This document shows positions 8,436 through 16,632 of a DNA stretch of 64,000 nt, piece after piece. This DNA comes from Mycolicibacterium arenosum (GTDB lineage Bacteria > Actinomycetota > Actinomycetes > Mycobacteriales > Mycobacteriaceae). Location: assembly GCF_024320865.1 (NCBI RefSeq), contig NZ_JANDBD010000006.1, forward strand, positions 1 through 64,000, given 5' to 3'. Under the pieces are notes generated by a model that saw nothing but the letters and a program-made list of their open reading frames with translations, searched no databases and was not told where the DNA came from. A program made the translations under genes and the position numbers. The first letter of the stretch is position 1. Every line of letters starts with the position of its first letter.

Positions 8436-9548
8436 GTGTGGAAGTGGCTCCTGTTAGCGGTGACGACGGTCGCGGTGACCGTGCCACTGGAACTGCTCGG
8501 CGTACCATCGGCCGCCCTCTTCGCGGCCCTGCTCGTCGGCATCGCACTGGCGCTGCTGACGTGGGCGCCGAGGACCGTTCCCCGCAGGGCGGGTCTCGCC
8601 GCCCAGGGTGTGCTCGGTGTCTACATCGGCACGATGGTCCACAGCGACGCGCTCGCCGCACTCGGTGGTGACTGGCCGATCGTGCTCGGCGTCGCCGTGG
8701 CTACGCTGCTGCTCAGCGTCATCGCCGGCGCGTTGCTCGGGCTGCAACGCGACGTCAGCCCGCTCACCGGTTCGCTGGCGCTGGTGGCCGGGGGCGCCTC
8801 GGGTCTCGTCGCGATCGCCCGTGAACTCGGCGGCGACGATCGGGTGGTCGCCGTCGTGCAGTACCTGCGCGTCGCGGTGATCACCGCGTCGATGCCCGTC
8901 GTGGTGACGCTGATCTACCACGCGGAGAAGACCGGAAACACCGCGATGCCCACCGAAGGGCCAACGGCGCCTTGGTATCTCAGCGTCGCCATCCTCGTCG
9001 TGCTGGTGGTGATCGGCGCGGGAGTCGGCAGGCTTATTCGACTGCCCGGCGCGGGGCTGCTCGGCCCGATGGCGCTGACGATCACCCTCGAACTGACCGG
9101 CTTCGGCTTCGGACTCGCCGTCCCGCTGATGCTCGTCCAACTCGGCTATGCCGTCATCGGCTGGCAGGCCGGGGTGGCGTTCACCCGCGAATCCATCAAG
9201 GCGATCGGCCGTGCGCTGCCCGCCGCGCTCGGGTTGATCGTGGTGCTCAACGTGGCCTGCGCCGGCCTCGGCATCCTGCTGGCCGAGTCCGCCGGGCTCA
9301 CGCCCCTGGAGGGATACCTGGCCACCAGCCCCGGCGGCATCTACGCCGTGCTCGCGACCGCCGTCGAAACCGGCTCGAACGTCACGTTCATCGTCGCCGC
9401 GCAGGTGGTCCGGGTTCTGCTGATGCTGTTCGTGGCTCCGCTGATGGCACGCGGTTTCGCCGCGCTCAGCCAGTGCGTCGGACGCAGGCGGGCTCAGAGC
9501 CTGCAGAGCACCTCGACCAGCAGGGAGCCCATCCGCGTCGCCGACTGA
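8436..9548 (+). CDS. AbrB-family (COG3180-type) multi-pass membrane protein
   Basis: A 370-residue membrane protein with about ten hydrophobic helices arranged as two similar halves. Each half has a Gly-rich re-entrant motif: [19 protein letters not shown] near residue 110 and [17 protein letters not shown] near 300. This is the 'AbrB duplication' family (historically labelled ammonia monooxygenase or AbrB regulator), thought to be a transporter; the substrate is unknown. GTG at 8436 begins directly before the first helix. The gene is divergent from the MarR regulator and shares its operator. Its last 55 bases overlap the 3' end of deoD on the opposite strand. Confidence 0.85.
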   Translation: MWKWLLLAVTTVAVTVPLELLGVPSAALFAALLVGIALALLTWAPRTVPRRAGLAAQGVLGVYIGTMVHSDALAALGGDWPIVLGVAVATLLLSVIAGALLGLQRDVSPLTGSLALVAGGASGLVAIARELGGDDRVVAVVQYLRVAVITASMPVVVTLIYHAEKTGNTAMPTEGPTAPWYLSVAILVVLVVIGAGVGRLIRLPGAGLLGPMALTITLELTGFGFGLAVPLMLVQLGYAVIGWQAGVAFTRESIKAIGRALPAALGLIVVLNVACAGLGILLAESAGLTPLEGYLATSPGGIYAVLATAVETGSNVTFIVAAQVVRVLLMLFVAPLMARGFAALSQCVGRRRAQSLQSTSTSREPIRVAD

Positions 9549-10288
9549 CGGCCGGCCTCCAGCACCTCGGCGTGGCTCAACGGCTCGCCGGTCATCCCCG
9601 CCGCCAGATTGGTCACCATCGACACCCCGAGCACGTCCGCGCCCGCCGCGCGCGCCGCGATCGTCTCGTGCACCGTCGACATGCCGACCAGATCGGCACC
9701 GAGCGTGCGCAGCATCCTGATCTCCGCGGGCGTCTCGTAGTGCGGACCGGGCAGCCCCGCGTACACCCCTTCCGCCAGCGAGGGGTCCACCTCGCGGGCC
9801 AGCGCCCGCAAGCGCGGCGAGTACGCGTCGACCAGGTCGACGAACTGCGCGCCGACGAGCGGCGAACGCGCGGTCAGGTTCAGATGATCGGAGATGAGCA
9901 CGGGCTGTCCGACCGTGAAGTCCTCGCGCAGTCCGCCCGCGGCGTTCGTCAGGACCACCGTCGACGTGCCCGCCGCGCAGGCCGTCCGCACCGGGTGCAC
10001 CACATGGCGCAGGTCGTGCCCCTCGTAGGCGTGGATCCGGCCGATGAGCACCAGCACCTGGCGGCCGCCGACCGTCAGTGCCAGCACCTGGCCACCGTGC
10101 CCGGCCGCGGTCGGCGGGGTGAACCCCGGCAGGTCGGCCATCGGCACCACCGCCGACGGCTCACCCAGCTGTTCGGCGGCGGGGGCCCACCCGGACCCGA
10201 GCACCACGGCGACGTCGAACCGATCCACGCCGGTGCGGGCGAGGAGTTCCGTGGCGGCCTGCGCTGCGAGAGCCTGCGGATCAGTCAC
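9494..10288 (-). CDS. deoD: Purine-nucleoside phosphorylase
   Basis: A 264-residue trimeric-type (PNP/MTAP) phosphorylase, similar in length to Rv3307. It splits purine nucleosides with phosphate to the base and ribose-1-phosphate for salvage. Visible motifs are the phosphate loop VVLGSGWAP near residue 30, [10 protein letters not shown] near 83, NAAGGLRE near 118, the purine-binding segment [18 protein letters not shown] near 175 and [11 protein letters not shown] near 205. GTG at 10288 gives the family's N-terminus. The downstream end overlaps the AbrB-type gene in antisense. It is divergent from amiB1, with 56 bases between. Confidence 0.95.
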   Translation of the reverse strand: MTDPQALAAQAATELLARTGVDRFDVAVVLGSGWAPAAEQLGEPSAVVPMADLPGFTPPTAAGHGGQVLALTVGGRQVLVLIGRIHAYEGHDLRHVVHPVRTACAAGTSTVVLTNAAGGLREDFTVGQPVLISDHLNLTARSPLVGAQFVDLVDAYSPRLRALAREVDPSLAEGVYAGLPGPHYETPAEIRMLRTLGADLVGMSTVHETIAARAAGADVLGVSMVTNLAAGMTGEPLSHAEVLEAGRQSATRMGSLLVEVLCRL

Positions 10289-10344
10289 AGTGAGCGAGCG
10301 TACGGCGCGCGCGCCCCGTCCACCCGCGGTGAGATACTGCCTCA

Positions 10345-11529
10345 ATGGCTTCAGCAACCGCATCGGCGATCGTTGAGGACGCGGTGGCCCGCAGGCGTTC
10401 CGAGCTGATCGAGCTGTCGCATTCGATTCACGCCGAGCCGGAGCTCGCGTTCGACGAGCACCGCAGCTGCGCCAAGACCAAGGCCCTCGTCGCCGAACGC
10501 GGCTTCGCGGTCACCGACGCCCCAGCGGGCCTCGACACCGCCTTCCGCGCCAGCTTCGGCAGCGGCGCTCTGGTCGTCGGCGTGTGCGCGGAGTACGACG
10601 CGCTGCCCGGCATCGGCCACGCCTGCGGCCACAACATCATCGCCGCGTCGGCTGTCGGCACCGCACTCGCGCTAGCGGAGGTGGCCGACGCCCTCGACCT
10701 GACGGTGGTGCTGCTCGGGACCCCGGCCGAGGAGGCGGGCGGCGGCAAAGTGCTCATGCTGGACGCCGGTGTCTTCGACGACATCGCCGCGACGGTCATG
10801 CTGCACGCGGGTCCGCTGGACATCGCCCGCGCCCGCTCGCTGGCGCTGTCCCAGGTCGCCGTCACCTACACCGGACGCGAGGCGCACGCCGCCGTCGCAC
10901 CGTATCTCGGCCTCAACGCCGCCGACGCGATCACCGTCGCGCAGGTGGCGATCGGTCTGCTGCGCCAGCAGATGGAACCCGGTCACATGGCCCATGGCAT
11001 CGTCACCGAGGGCGGCCAGGCCACCAACGTGATCCCCCGTCGGGCGCAGATGGAGTACACGATGCGCGCCAACGACGCCGGGTCGCTGCGCACGCTCGAG
11101 AGCAGGATGGCCGACTGCTTCCTCGCCGGCGCCATCGCGACGGGGTGCGATCACGACGTCAGCGAGACCGAACCGGCGTACCACGAACTCACGCCGGACA
11201 CCTGGCTGGCCGAGACGTTCCGCAGCGAGATGGTCCGCATGGGTCGCACGCCGGTCGGTACCGACGTCGAGGCGCTCCTCCCGCTGGGCAGTACCGACAT
11301 GGGCAACGTCACCCAGGTGATGCCCGGCATCCACCCGATCGTCGGCATCGACGCCGACGGCTCGTCGGTGCACCAGCCGGGGTTCGCCGCGGCGGCGGCC
11401 GGGCCCAGCGCGGACACCGCGGTCATCGAAGGCGCGATCATGTTGGCGCGCACCGTCGTCGGCCTTGCCGAGACGCCCGCCGAGCGAGATCGCGTGCTCG
11501 AACTGCACGCGCGAAGGGCGGCGTCATGA
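10345..11529 (+). CDS. amiB1: M20-family amidohydrolase (AmiB1)
   Basis: A 394-residue M20D-type metalloamidase or aminoacylase, homologous to Rv3306c. Metal-ligand motifs are visible: GHACGHN near residue 93, PAEEAGGGK near 128 and the C-terminal region [14 protein letters not shown]. The family removes acyl groups from amino acids or related amides; the substrate is not known. It overlaps the paralogous amiA1 by ATGA (four bases), so the two are translationally coupled and may form one functional unit. ATG at 10345 is the first start after the deoD promoter region. Confidence 0.93.
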   Translation: MASATASAIVEDAVARRRSELIELSHSIHAEPELAFDEHRSCAKTKALVAERGFAVTDAPAGLDTAFRASFGSGALVVGVCAEYDALPGIGHACGHNIIAASAVGTALALAEVADALDLTVVLLGTPAEEAGGGKVLMLDAGVFDDIAATVMLHAGPLDIARARSLALSQVAVTYTGREAHAAVAPYLGLNAADAITVAQVAIGLLRQQMEPGHMAHGIVTEGGQATNVIPRRAQMEYTMRANDAGSLRTLESRMADCFLAGAIATGCDHDVSETEPAYHELTPDTWLAETFRSEMVRMGRTPVGTDVEALLPLGSTDMGNVTQVMPGIHPIVGIDADGSSVHQPGFAAAAAGPSADTAVIEGAIMLARTVVGLAETPAERDRVLELHARRAAS

Positions 11530-12695
11530 GCCTGCAGGAGCACACCGAGGCGTGGCTCACCGCGCACCACGACGACCTGATCGCCTGGCGCCGGCACATC
11601 CACGCCCACCCCGAACTCGGGCGACAGGAGTTCGCCACCACCCAGTTCGTCGCGGCCCACCTCGCCGACGCCGGCCTCAACCCCAAGGTGCTTCCCGGCG
11701 GAACGGGCCTGACGTGTGACATCGGGCCCGAGCACGGCCCGATGGTCGCGCTGCGCGCCGACATGGACGCGCTGCCGATGCCCGAGCGCACCGGCGCGCC
11801 GTACGCGTCGACGGTGCCCGGTGTGGCGCACGCGTGCGGACACGACGGCCACACCGCGGTGCTGCTGGGCGCGGCCCTGGCGCTCGCCTCGGTGCCCGAA
11901 CTGCCCGTCGGTGTGCGGCTGATCTTCCAGCCCGCCGAGGAACTGATGCCCGGCGGCGCGATCGACGCGGTCACCGCGGGGGCGCTGACCGGCGTGTCGA
12001 GCATCTTCGCCCTGCACTGCGATCCGCGGCTGGCGGTCGGCAGGGTCGCCACCAAACCCGGCCCGATCACGTCGGCGGCCGACCAGGTCGAGATCACCGT
12101 GCTCTCGCCGGGCGGTCACACCTCGCGGCCGCATCTGACGGGCGACCTGGTGTACGCGCTCGGCACGCTGATCACCGGGGTGCCGGGGGTGCTGTCGCGT
12201 CGTGTCGACCCGCGCAACGGCACGGTGATGGTGTGGGGCGCGGTCAACGCCGGCGTCGCGGCCAACGCGATCCCGCAGACCGGCACGCTGGCGGGCACCA
12301 TCCGCACCGCCAGCCGGGAGGCCTGGGTGGCCATGGAGGACCTGGTCGGCGAGATCGTCGCGGCACTGCTGGCCCCGCTGAACGTGGAGTTCAGCGTGCA
12401 CTACCGCCGCGGGGTGCCGCCGGTGGTGAACGACGAGACCGCCACGCGGATCCTCACCCACGCCATCGAGTCGGTCGGCGAGGACGTCCTCGCCGACACC
12501 CATCAGTCCGGTGGCGGCGAGGACTTCTCCTGGTACCTCGAGGAGGTGCCCGGTGCCATGGCCAGGCTTGGCGTCTGGTCCGGCCGCGGCCCGCAACTCG
12601 ATCTCCATCAGCCCACCTTCGACCTCGACGAGCGGGCCCTCGCCGTCGGCGTGCGCGTGCTGGTCAACATCGTCGAGCAGGCCGCCGGATACTGA
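11526..12695 (+). CDS. amiA1: M20-family amidohydrolase (AmiA1)
   Basis: A 389-residue paralogue of the preceding gene and homologue of Rv3305c. Motifs for the two-metal site are present: RADMDALPM near residue 78, HACGHDGHTA near 103 and FQPAEE near 138. HTSRPH near 198 lies in the lid domain and GGEDFSWY is near 338. It belongs to the IAA-amino acid hydrolase/hippurate hydrolase group (M20D). Its start ATG overlaps the amiB1 stop. A kinase gene follows after only four bases, so three genes probably share one transcript. Confidence 0.93.
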   Translation: MSLQEHTEAWLTAHHDDLIAWRRHIHAHPELGRQEFATTQFVAAHLADAGLNPKVLPGGTGLTCDIGPEHGPMVALRADMDALPMPERTGAPYASTVPGVAHACGHDGHTAVLLGAALALASVPELPVGVRLIFQPAEELMPGGAIDAVTAGALTGVSSIFALHCDPRLAVGRVATKPGPITSAADQVEITVLSPGGHTSRPHLTGDLVYALGTLITGVPGVLSRRVDPRNGTVMVWGAVNAGVAANAIPQTGTLAGTIRTASREAWVAMEDLVGEIVAALLAPLNVEFSVHYRRGVPPVVNDETATRILTHAIESVGEDVLADTHQSGGGEDFSWYLEEVPGAMARLGVWSGRGPQLDLHQPTFDLDERALAVGVRVLVNIVEQAAGY

Positions 12696-12699
12696 GCCG

Positions 12700-14607
12700 A
12701 TGGCGGACCTGAGCGAGGAGGGCGCGCCGTTCGGCCGCTATCGCCTGATCGCCCCGCTGGGCAAGGGCGGGATGGGTCAGGTCTTCCGCGCCTACGACAC
12801 CGAGACCGACCGCGTCGTGGCGGTGAAGGTCCTGCCGCCGCAGCTCGCGCTCGACGCGAAGTTCAAGGAGCGCTTCCGCCGGGAGGCGCACGCGGCGGCC
12901 CGGCTGAGCGAGCCGCACGTCGTGCCGATCCACCACTACGGCGAGATCGACGGGCAGCTGTACGTGGACATGCGGCTCATCGAGGGAGAGGACCTCGGCC
13001 AGATCCTGCGCCGGACCCACCACTTCGGCATCGAGCAGAAGCGCGCCGTCACGCTCGTCGGGCAGGTCGCCGAGGCCCTGCACGCCGCGCACCGCGCCGG
13101 GCTGGTGCACCGCGACGTGAAGCCGTCGAACATCCTGGTGACCGACACCGACTTCGCGTATCTCATCGACTTCGGCATCGTGCGCGCCTCGGAGGAGGAG
13201 ACGCTCACCGCCAGCGGCATGACGATGGGCACCGTCTCCTACATGGCGCCCGAGCAGTTCACCTCGGGGGTGGCCGACGTGCGCTCGGATGTGTATGCGC
13301 TGACGTGCGTGCTGTTCGAAGCGCTCACCGGGCGCGTGCCGTTCCCCGGCGATCTCAAGAAGAAGAGCTCGGCTCACGTCAACGATCCGCCTCCGCAGCC
13401 GTCACGTGAAAGGCGGGGTGTGACACCGGCTTTGGACGCGGTGATCGCCCGCGGCATGGCGAAGGACCCGGATCGGCGCTACCAGAGCACGATCGAACTG
13501 GCCGACGCCGCGCGGGCGGCGCTGCGCGCGCCTGTCCCCGAATCGACGGAGACACTGCGGCCGGCGCCGCTGCCCCCGGCCCCGCCGACCCGGCCCGCTC
13601 CCATTCAGCCGCGCCTCGATGCGCAGCGCACCGACCACCTGCCGCCGCGGGTTCCGCAGCGCGGGCCCGCGGCACCGCACGTGCCGTACTACCCGATGCG
13701 GCCGCCGCGTCCGCCGTGGTGGCAGAGCAGGGCCGCGGCCCTCGTGGTCGTGCTGATCGCCGTTATCGCGGTGGTGGTGGCCGTCATCGTGGTCGCCACC
13801 TCGGGGTCGTCGGACGACGACGACCGGCGCGTCGACAGCCCTCGCACCGGCCAGGCGGGGCCGTCGGTGCCGCTGCAGTCGGGGAGGCAGACGACGCTGC
13901 CGTTCGACTACGGAACGTTGATGAACGTCGCGGTCGGTCCGGACAACACCGTCTACGTCGGCAGCATCCTGGCGTACTTCGAGTTGCCCGAACGCGCCAC
14001 GACGCCGACGGCCGTGCGCCTGGCCGACGACACGTCGCCGACCGCGATGTCCGTGTACGACGACATGCTGTACATGCTGAACCTGGACGGAACCGTCAGG
14101 GTCATCGCGCCGGGCGCGAACAGGGGGACGACGCTGCCGTTCGAGACGATGAAGCAACCCGGCGGGATGGCGGTCGACGGCGACGGCACCGTGTACGTCA
14201 CGGACACGATCAACGACCGCATTCTGATGCTCGAGGACGGCGCCAGTGAATCCGTCGAGATGCGCGTGGAGGGTCTGTCGCGGCCGGGCGCCATGGCGGC
14301 CGACCCCGCCGGGAACCTCTACGTCATGCAGCAGACCGGCATCGTGCGCGTCGCTGCGGGAGCCGAGGAGGCCACCGCCGTCGAGGGCGGACCGCCCGCC
14401 ACCAACATCGCCTGCGACAGGGCGGGCAACCTGTACGTGGTCGACGGCCTCGCAGGGTCCGTGACGCGCCTGACAGTGGCCACCGGCGAATGGGACGAGT
14501 TGCCGTTCGAGAATCTGGAGTCCCCATACAACATCGCGGTCGGTGACGACGGCAGCGTCTACGTCGTCGACAAGCTCGAATCGTTGATCAGGCTCGAAGC
14601 CGAGTAG
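12700..14607 (+). CDS. Transmembrane Ser/Thr protein kinase with extracellular NHL beta-propeller (PknD-like)
   Basis: A 635-residue protein. The kinase domain spans residues 14-275 with the glycine loop GKGGMGQV (21-28), Lys43, HRDVKPSN (137-144), DFG (157-159) and APEQF. A Pro-rich juxtamembrane stretch leads to one membrane helix (about 345-368). Beyond it, residues from about 400 to the end form an NHL-type propeller with repeated GNLYVVD/GTVYVTD strands, so the sensor faces outward. This is the plan of mycobacterial PknD. ATG at 12700 is four bases after the amiA1 stop. In M. tuberculosis no kinase sits here, so this is a lineage-specific addition to the amidohydrolase operon. Possible regulation of the amidases is only inferred from the linkage. 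Confidence 0.92.
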   Translation: MADLSEEGAPFGRYRLIAPLGKGGMGQVFRAYDTETDRVVAVKVLPPQLALDAKFKERFRREAHAAARLSEPHVVPIHHYGEIDGQLYVDMRLIEGEDLGQILRRTHHFGIEQKRAVTLVGQVAEALHAAHRAGLVHRDVKPSNILVTDTDFAYLIDFGIVRASEEETLTASGMTMGTVSYMAPEQFTSGVADVRSDVYALTCVLFEALTGRVPFPGDLKKKSSAHVNDPPPQPSRERRGVTPALDAVIARGMAKDPDRRYQSTIELADAARAALRAPVPESTETLRPAPLPPAPPTRPAPIQPRLDAQRTDHLPPRVPQRGPAAPHVPYYPMRPPRPPWWQSRAAALVVVLIAVIAVVVAVIVVATSGSSDDDDRRVDSPRTGQAGPSVPLQSGRQTTLPFDYGTLMNVAVGPDNTVYVGSILAYFELPERATTPTAVRLADDTSPTAMSVYDDMLYMLNLDGTVRVIAPGANRGTTLPFETMKQPGGMAVDGDGTVYVTDTINDRILMLEDGASESVEMRVEGLSRPGAMAADPAGNLYVMQQTGIVRVAAGAEEATAVEGGPPATNIACDRAGNLYVVDGLAGSVTRLTVATGEWDELPFENLESPYNIAVGDDGSVYVVDKLESLIRLEAE

Positions 14608-14610
14608 CCG

Positions 14611-15084
14611 CTACGCGCCGGGGCCGACGTTGCCCGCGGGCCTGGTGCGCAGATCGTGGACGTATTCGGCTGGTGCACCGGCGATTTCGGCGGCGTCGGC
14701 CATCACGCCGAGGTAGCGCGCGGAAGGAATGCCACCCTCCCAGGCGTCGACCACGTAGAGCCAGGCGAGCACGGGCTCGGTGTCGGTGTCCGACGACAAC
14801 CGGTGCACGCGGCAGCGGATCTTCTTGTGGAAGCCGAGCTCGGAGCCCTCCCAGCGGTCGAGGTTGGCCTCGTCCTCCTTGGTCATGTCGTAGAGCACGA
14901 CGAAGACCTTCTCGTCGGGATCCTCGACGAGCGTGGCGAGCGCGCCCTCCCAGCCGATGTCGGCGCCTCCGAAGGTCAGCCGCCACCCGTACAGCCACCC
15001 CGTGCCCGCCATCGGCGAATGGGGTGCACGCTGCAGCATCTGCTCCGGATGCATGTTCGATCCGTAGGCGGCGTAGATCGGCAC
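14611..15084 (-). CDS. AIG2/gamma-glutamylcyclotransferase-like protein (Rv3304 homologue)
   Basis: A 157-residue protein beginning VPIYAAYGSNM. The YGSNM motif marks the gamma-glutamylcyclotransferase-like fold, and an acidic residue for catalysis may lie in the LDRWEG segment. Length and position next to lpdA match Rv3304. GTG at 15084 places the YGSNM motif at the very N-terminus as in the family; a start at 15189 would add 35 unlikely residues. Its actual substrate is unknown. It converges on the kinase gene with a three-base gap. Confidence 0.85.
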   Translation of the reverse strand: MPIYAAYGSNMHPEQMLQRAPHSPMAGTGWLYGWRLTFGGADIGWEGALATLVEDPDEKVFVVLYDMTKEDEANLDRWEGSELGFHKKIRCRVHRLSSDTDTEPVLAWLYVVDAWEGGIPSARYLGVMADAAEIAGAPAEYVHDLRTRPAGNVGPGA

Positions 15085-15166
15085 GGGGGCAAGCCTAAGG
15101 GGTGGCTCGGGGAGTGCGCGCCCAACCGGCGGGTTAGGTAGGTCACCAGCGACTAGGTTATGTGGC

Positions 15167-16582
15167 GTGGTTACGCGCATCGTCATCATCGGCGGCGGTC
15201 CCGCCGGTTACGAGGCGGCTCTCGTCGCCGCCGGCAGGGGACCCGCCGTCGCGCAGGTCACCGTCGTCGACTCGGACGGCATAGGCGGTGCGTGCGTGCT
15301 GTGGGATTGCGTGCCGTCCAAGACGTTCATCGCGTCGACCGGGGTGCGCACCGAGCTGCGCCGGGCCAACGGCCTGGGCTTCGACATCGCGATCGAGGAC
15401 GCCAAGATCTCGCTGGAGCAGATTCACAACCGGGTCAAGACGCTCGCGAGGTCGCAGTCCGCGGACATCGGCAGCAACCTGCTGCGCGAGGGCGTGACCG
15501 TGGTGGCGGGCCGCGGTGAGCTGGTCGACGACGTGCCGGGGATGGCGCACCACCGGGTGAAGGTCACCACGGCCGACGGCAAGATCGGTGTGCTGAAGGC
15601 CGACGTCGTGCTGATCGCGACGGGTGCCAGCCCGCGGGTGCTGCCCAACGCCGCACCGGACGGGGAGCGCATCCTCAACTGGCGTCAGCTCTACGATCTC
15701 ACCGAGTTGCCCGAGCATCTGGTCATCGTCGGCTCCGGCGTCACGGGCGCGGAGTTCTGCAGCGCCTACACCGAGCTGGGCGTCAAGGTGACGGTGGTGG
15801 CGAGCCGAGACCAGATCCTGCCGCACGAGGACTCCGACGCCGCCGCTGTGCTGGAGGAGGCCTTCGCCGAGCGCGGCGTCTCGCTGGTCAAGAACGCCCG
15901 CGCCGACTCGGTGACCCGAACCGAGACCGGCGTGGTGGTGAAGATGGCCGACGGTCGCAGCGTGGAGGGCAGCCACGCGCTGATGACGGTCGGTTCGGTG
16001 CCGAACACGTCGGGCTTGGGGCTGGAGAGGGTCGGCATCGAGCTCGGGCCGGGCAATTACCTTTCGGTGGACCGGGTTTCGCGCACCGCGGCGCCCGGCA
16101 TCTACGCCGCGGGTGACTGCACGGGCCTGCTGCCGCTGGCGTCCGTCGCCGCGATGCAGGGCCGCATCGCGATGTACCACGCGCTCGGTGAGGGTGTGAC
16201 GCCGATCCGCCTGCGCACGGTGGCCGCCGCGGTGTTCACCAGGCCGGAGATCGCGGCGGTCGGCGTTCCGCAGACCATGATCGACAAGGGTGAGATACCG
16301 GCCCGCACCTTGATGCTGCCGCTCACCACCAACGCGCGCGCGAAGATGTCGTTGCTGCGGCGCGGCTTCGTCAAGATCTTCTGCCGTCCGGCGACTGGTG
16401 TGGTGATCGGCGGCGTCGTAGTCGCGCCGATCGCCTCGGAACTGATCCTGCCCATCGCGCTCGCCGTGCAGAACAACCTGACGGTGACCGATCTGGCGCA
16501 GACGCTGTCGGTGTATCCGTCGCTGTCCGGGTCGACCGTCGAGGCCGCGCGGAGACTCATGGCGCACGACGATCTGGAGTAA
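15167..16582 (+). CDS. lpdA: NAD(P)H quinone reductase / flavoprotein disulfide reductase-like LpdA
   Basis: A 471-residue FAD/NAD(P)H flavoprotein, homologue of Rv3303c. The N-terminal dinucleotide fold (IVIIGGGPAGYEAAL, residues 5-19), the second NAD(P) fold (VIVGSGVTGAEFCSAY, near 185) and the FAD motif (GIYAAGDCTG, near 310) are clear. Residues 43-48 read CVLWDC, so both cysteines of the CxxxxC redox disulfide are present. M. tuberculosis LpdA is reported to lack one of them. The usual C-terminal His-Glu dyad is missing (SVYPSLSG instead of an HPT motif), as in quinone reductases of this group. GTG at 15167 starts the protein; a tAGGTTATGT stretch just upstream may be the -10. Confidence 0.93.
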   Translation: MVTRIVIIGGGPAGYEAALVAAGRGPAVAQVTVVDSDGIGGACVLWDCVPSKTFIASTGVRTELRRANGLGFDIAIEDAKISLEQIHNRVKTLARSQSADIGSNLLREGVTVVAGRGELVDDVPGMAHHRVKVTTADGKIGVLKADVVLIATGASPRVLPNAAPDGERILNWRQLYDLTELPEHLVIVGSGVTGAEFCSAYTELGVKVTVVASRDQILPHEDSDAAAVLEEAFAERGVSLVKNARADSVTRTETGVVVKMADGRSVEGSHALMTVGSVPNTSGLGLERVGIELGPGNYLSVDRVSRTAAPGIYAAGDCTGLLPLASVAAMQGRIAMYHALGEGVTPIRLRTVAAAVFTRPEIAAVGVPQTMIDKGEIPARTLMLPLTTNARAKMSLLRRGFVKIFCRPATGVVIGGVVVAPIASELILPIALAVQNNLTVTDLAQTLSVYPSLSGSTVEAARRLMAHDDLE

Positions 16583-16632
16583 TGCGGCTAACCTGGATGC
16601 GTACTGACGAGTAACAAGGAGATCCCAGGACC

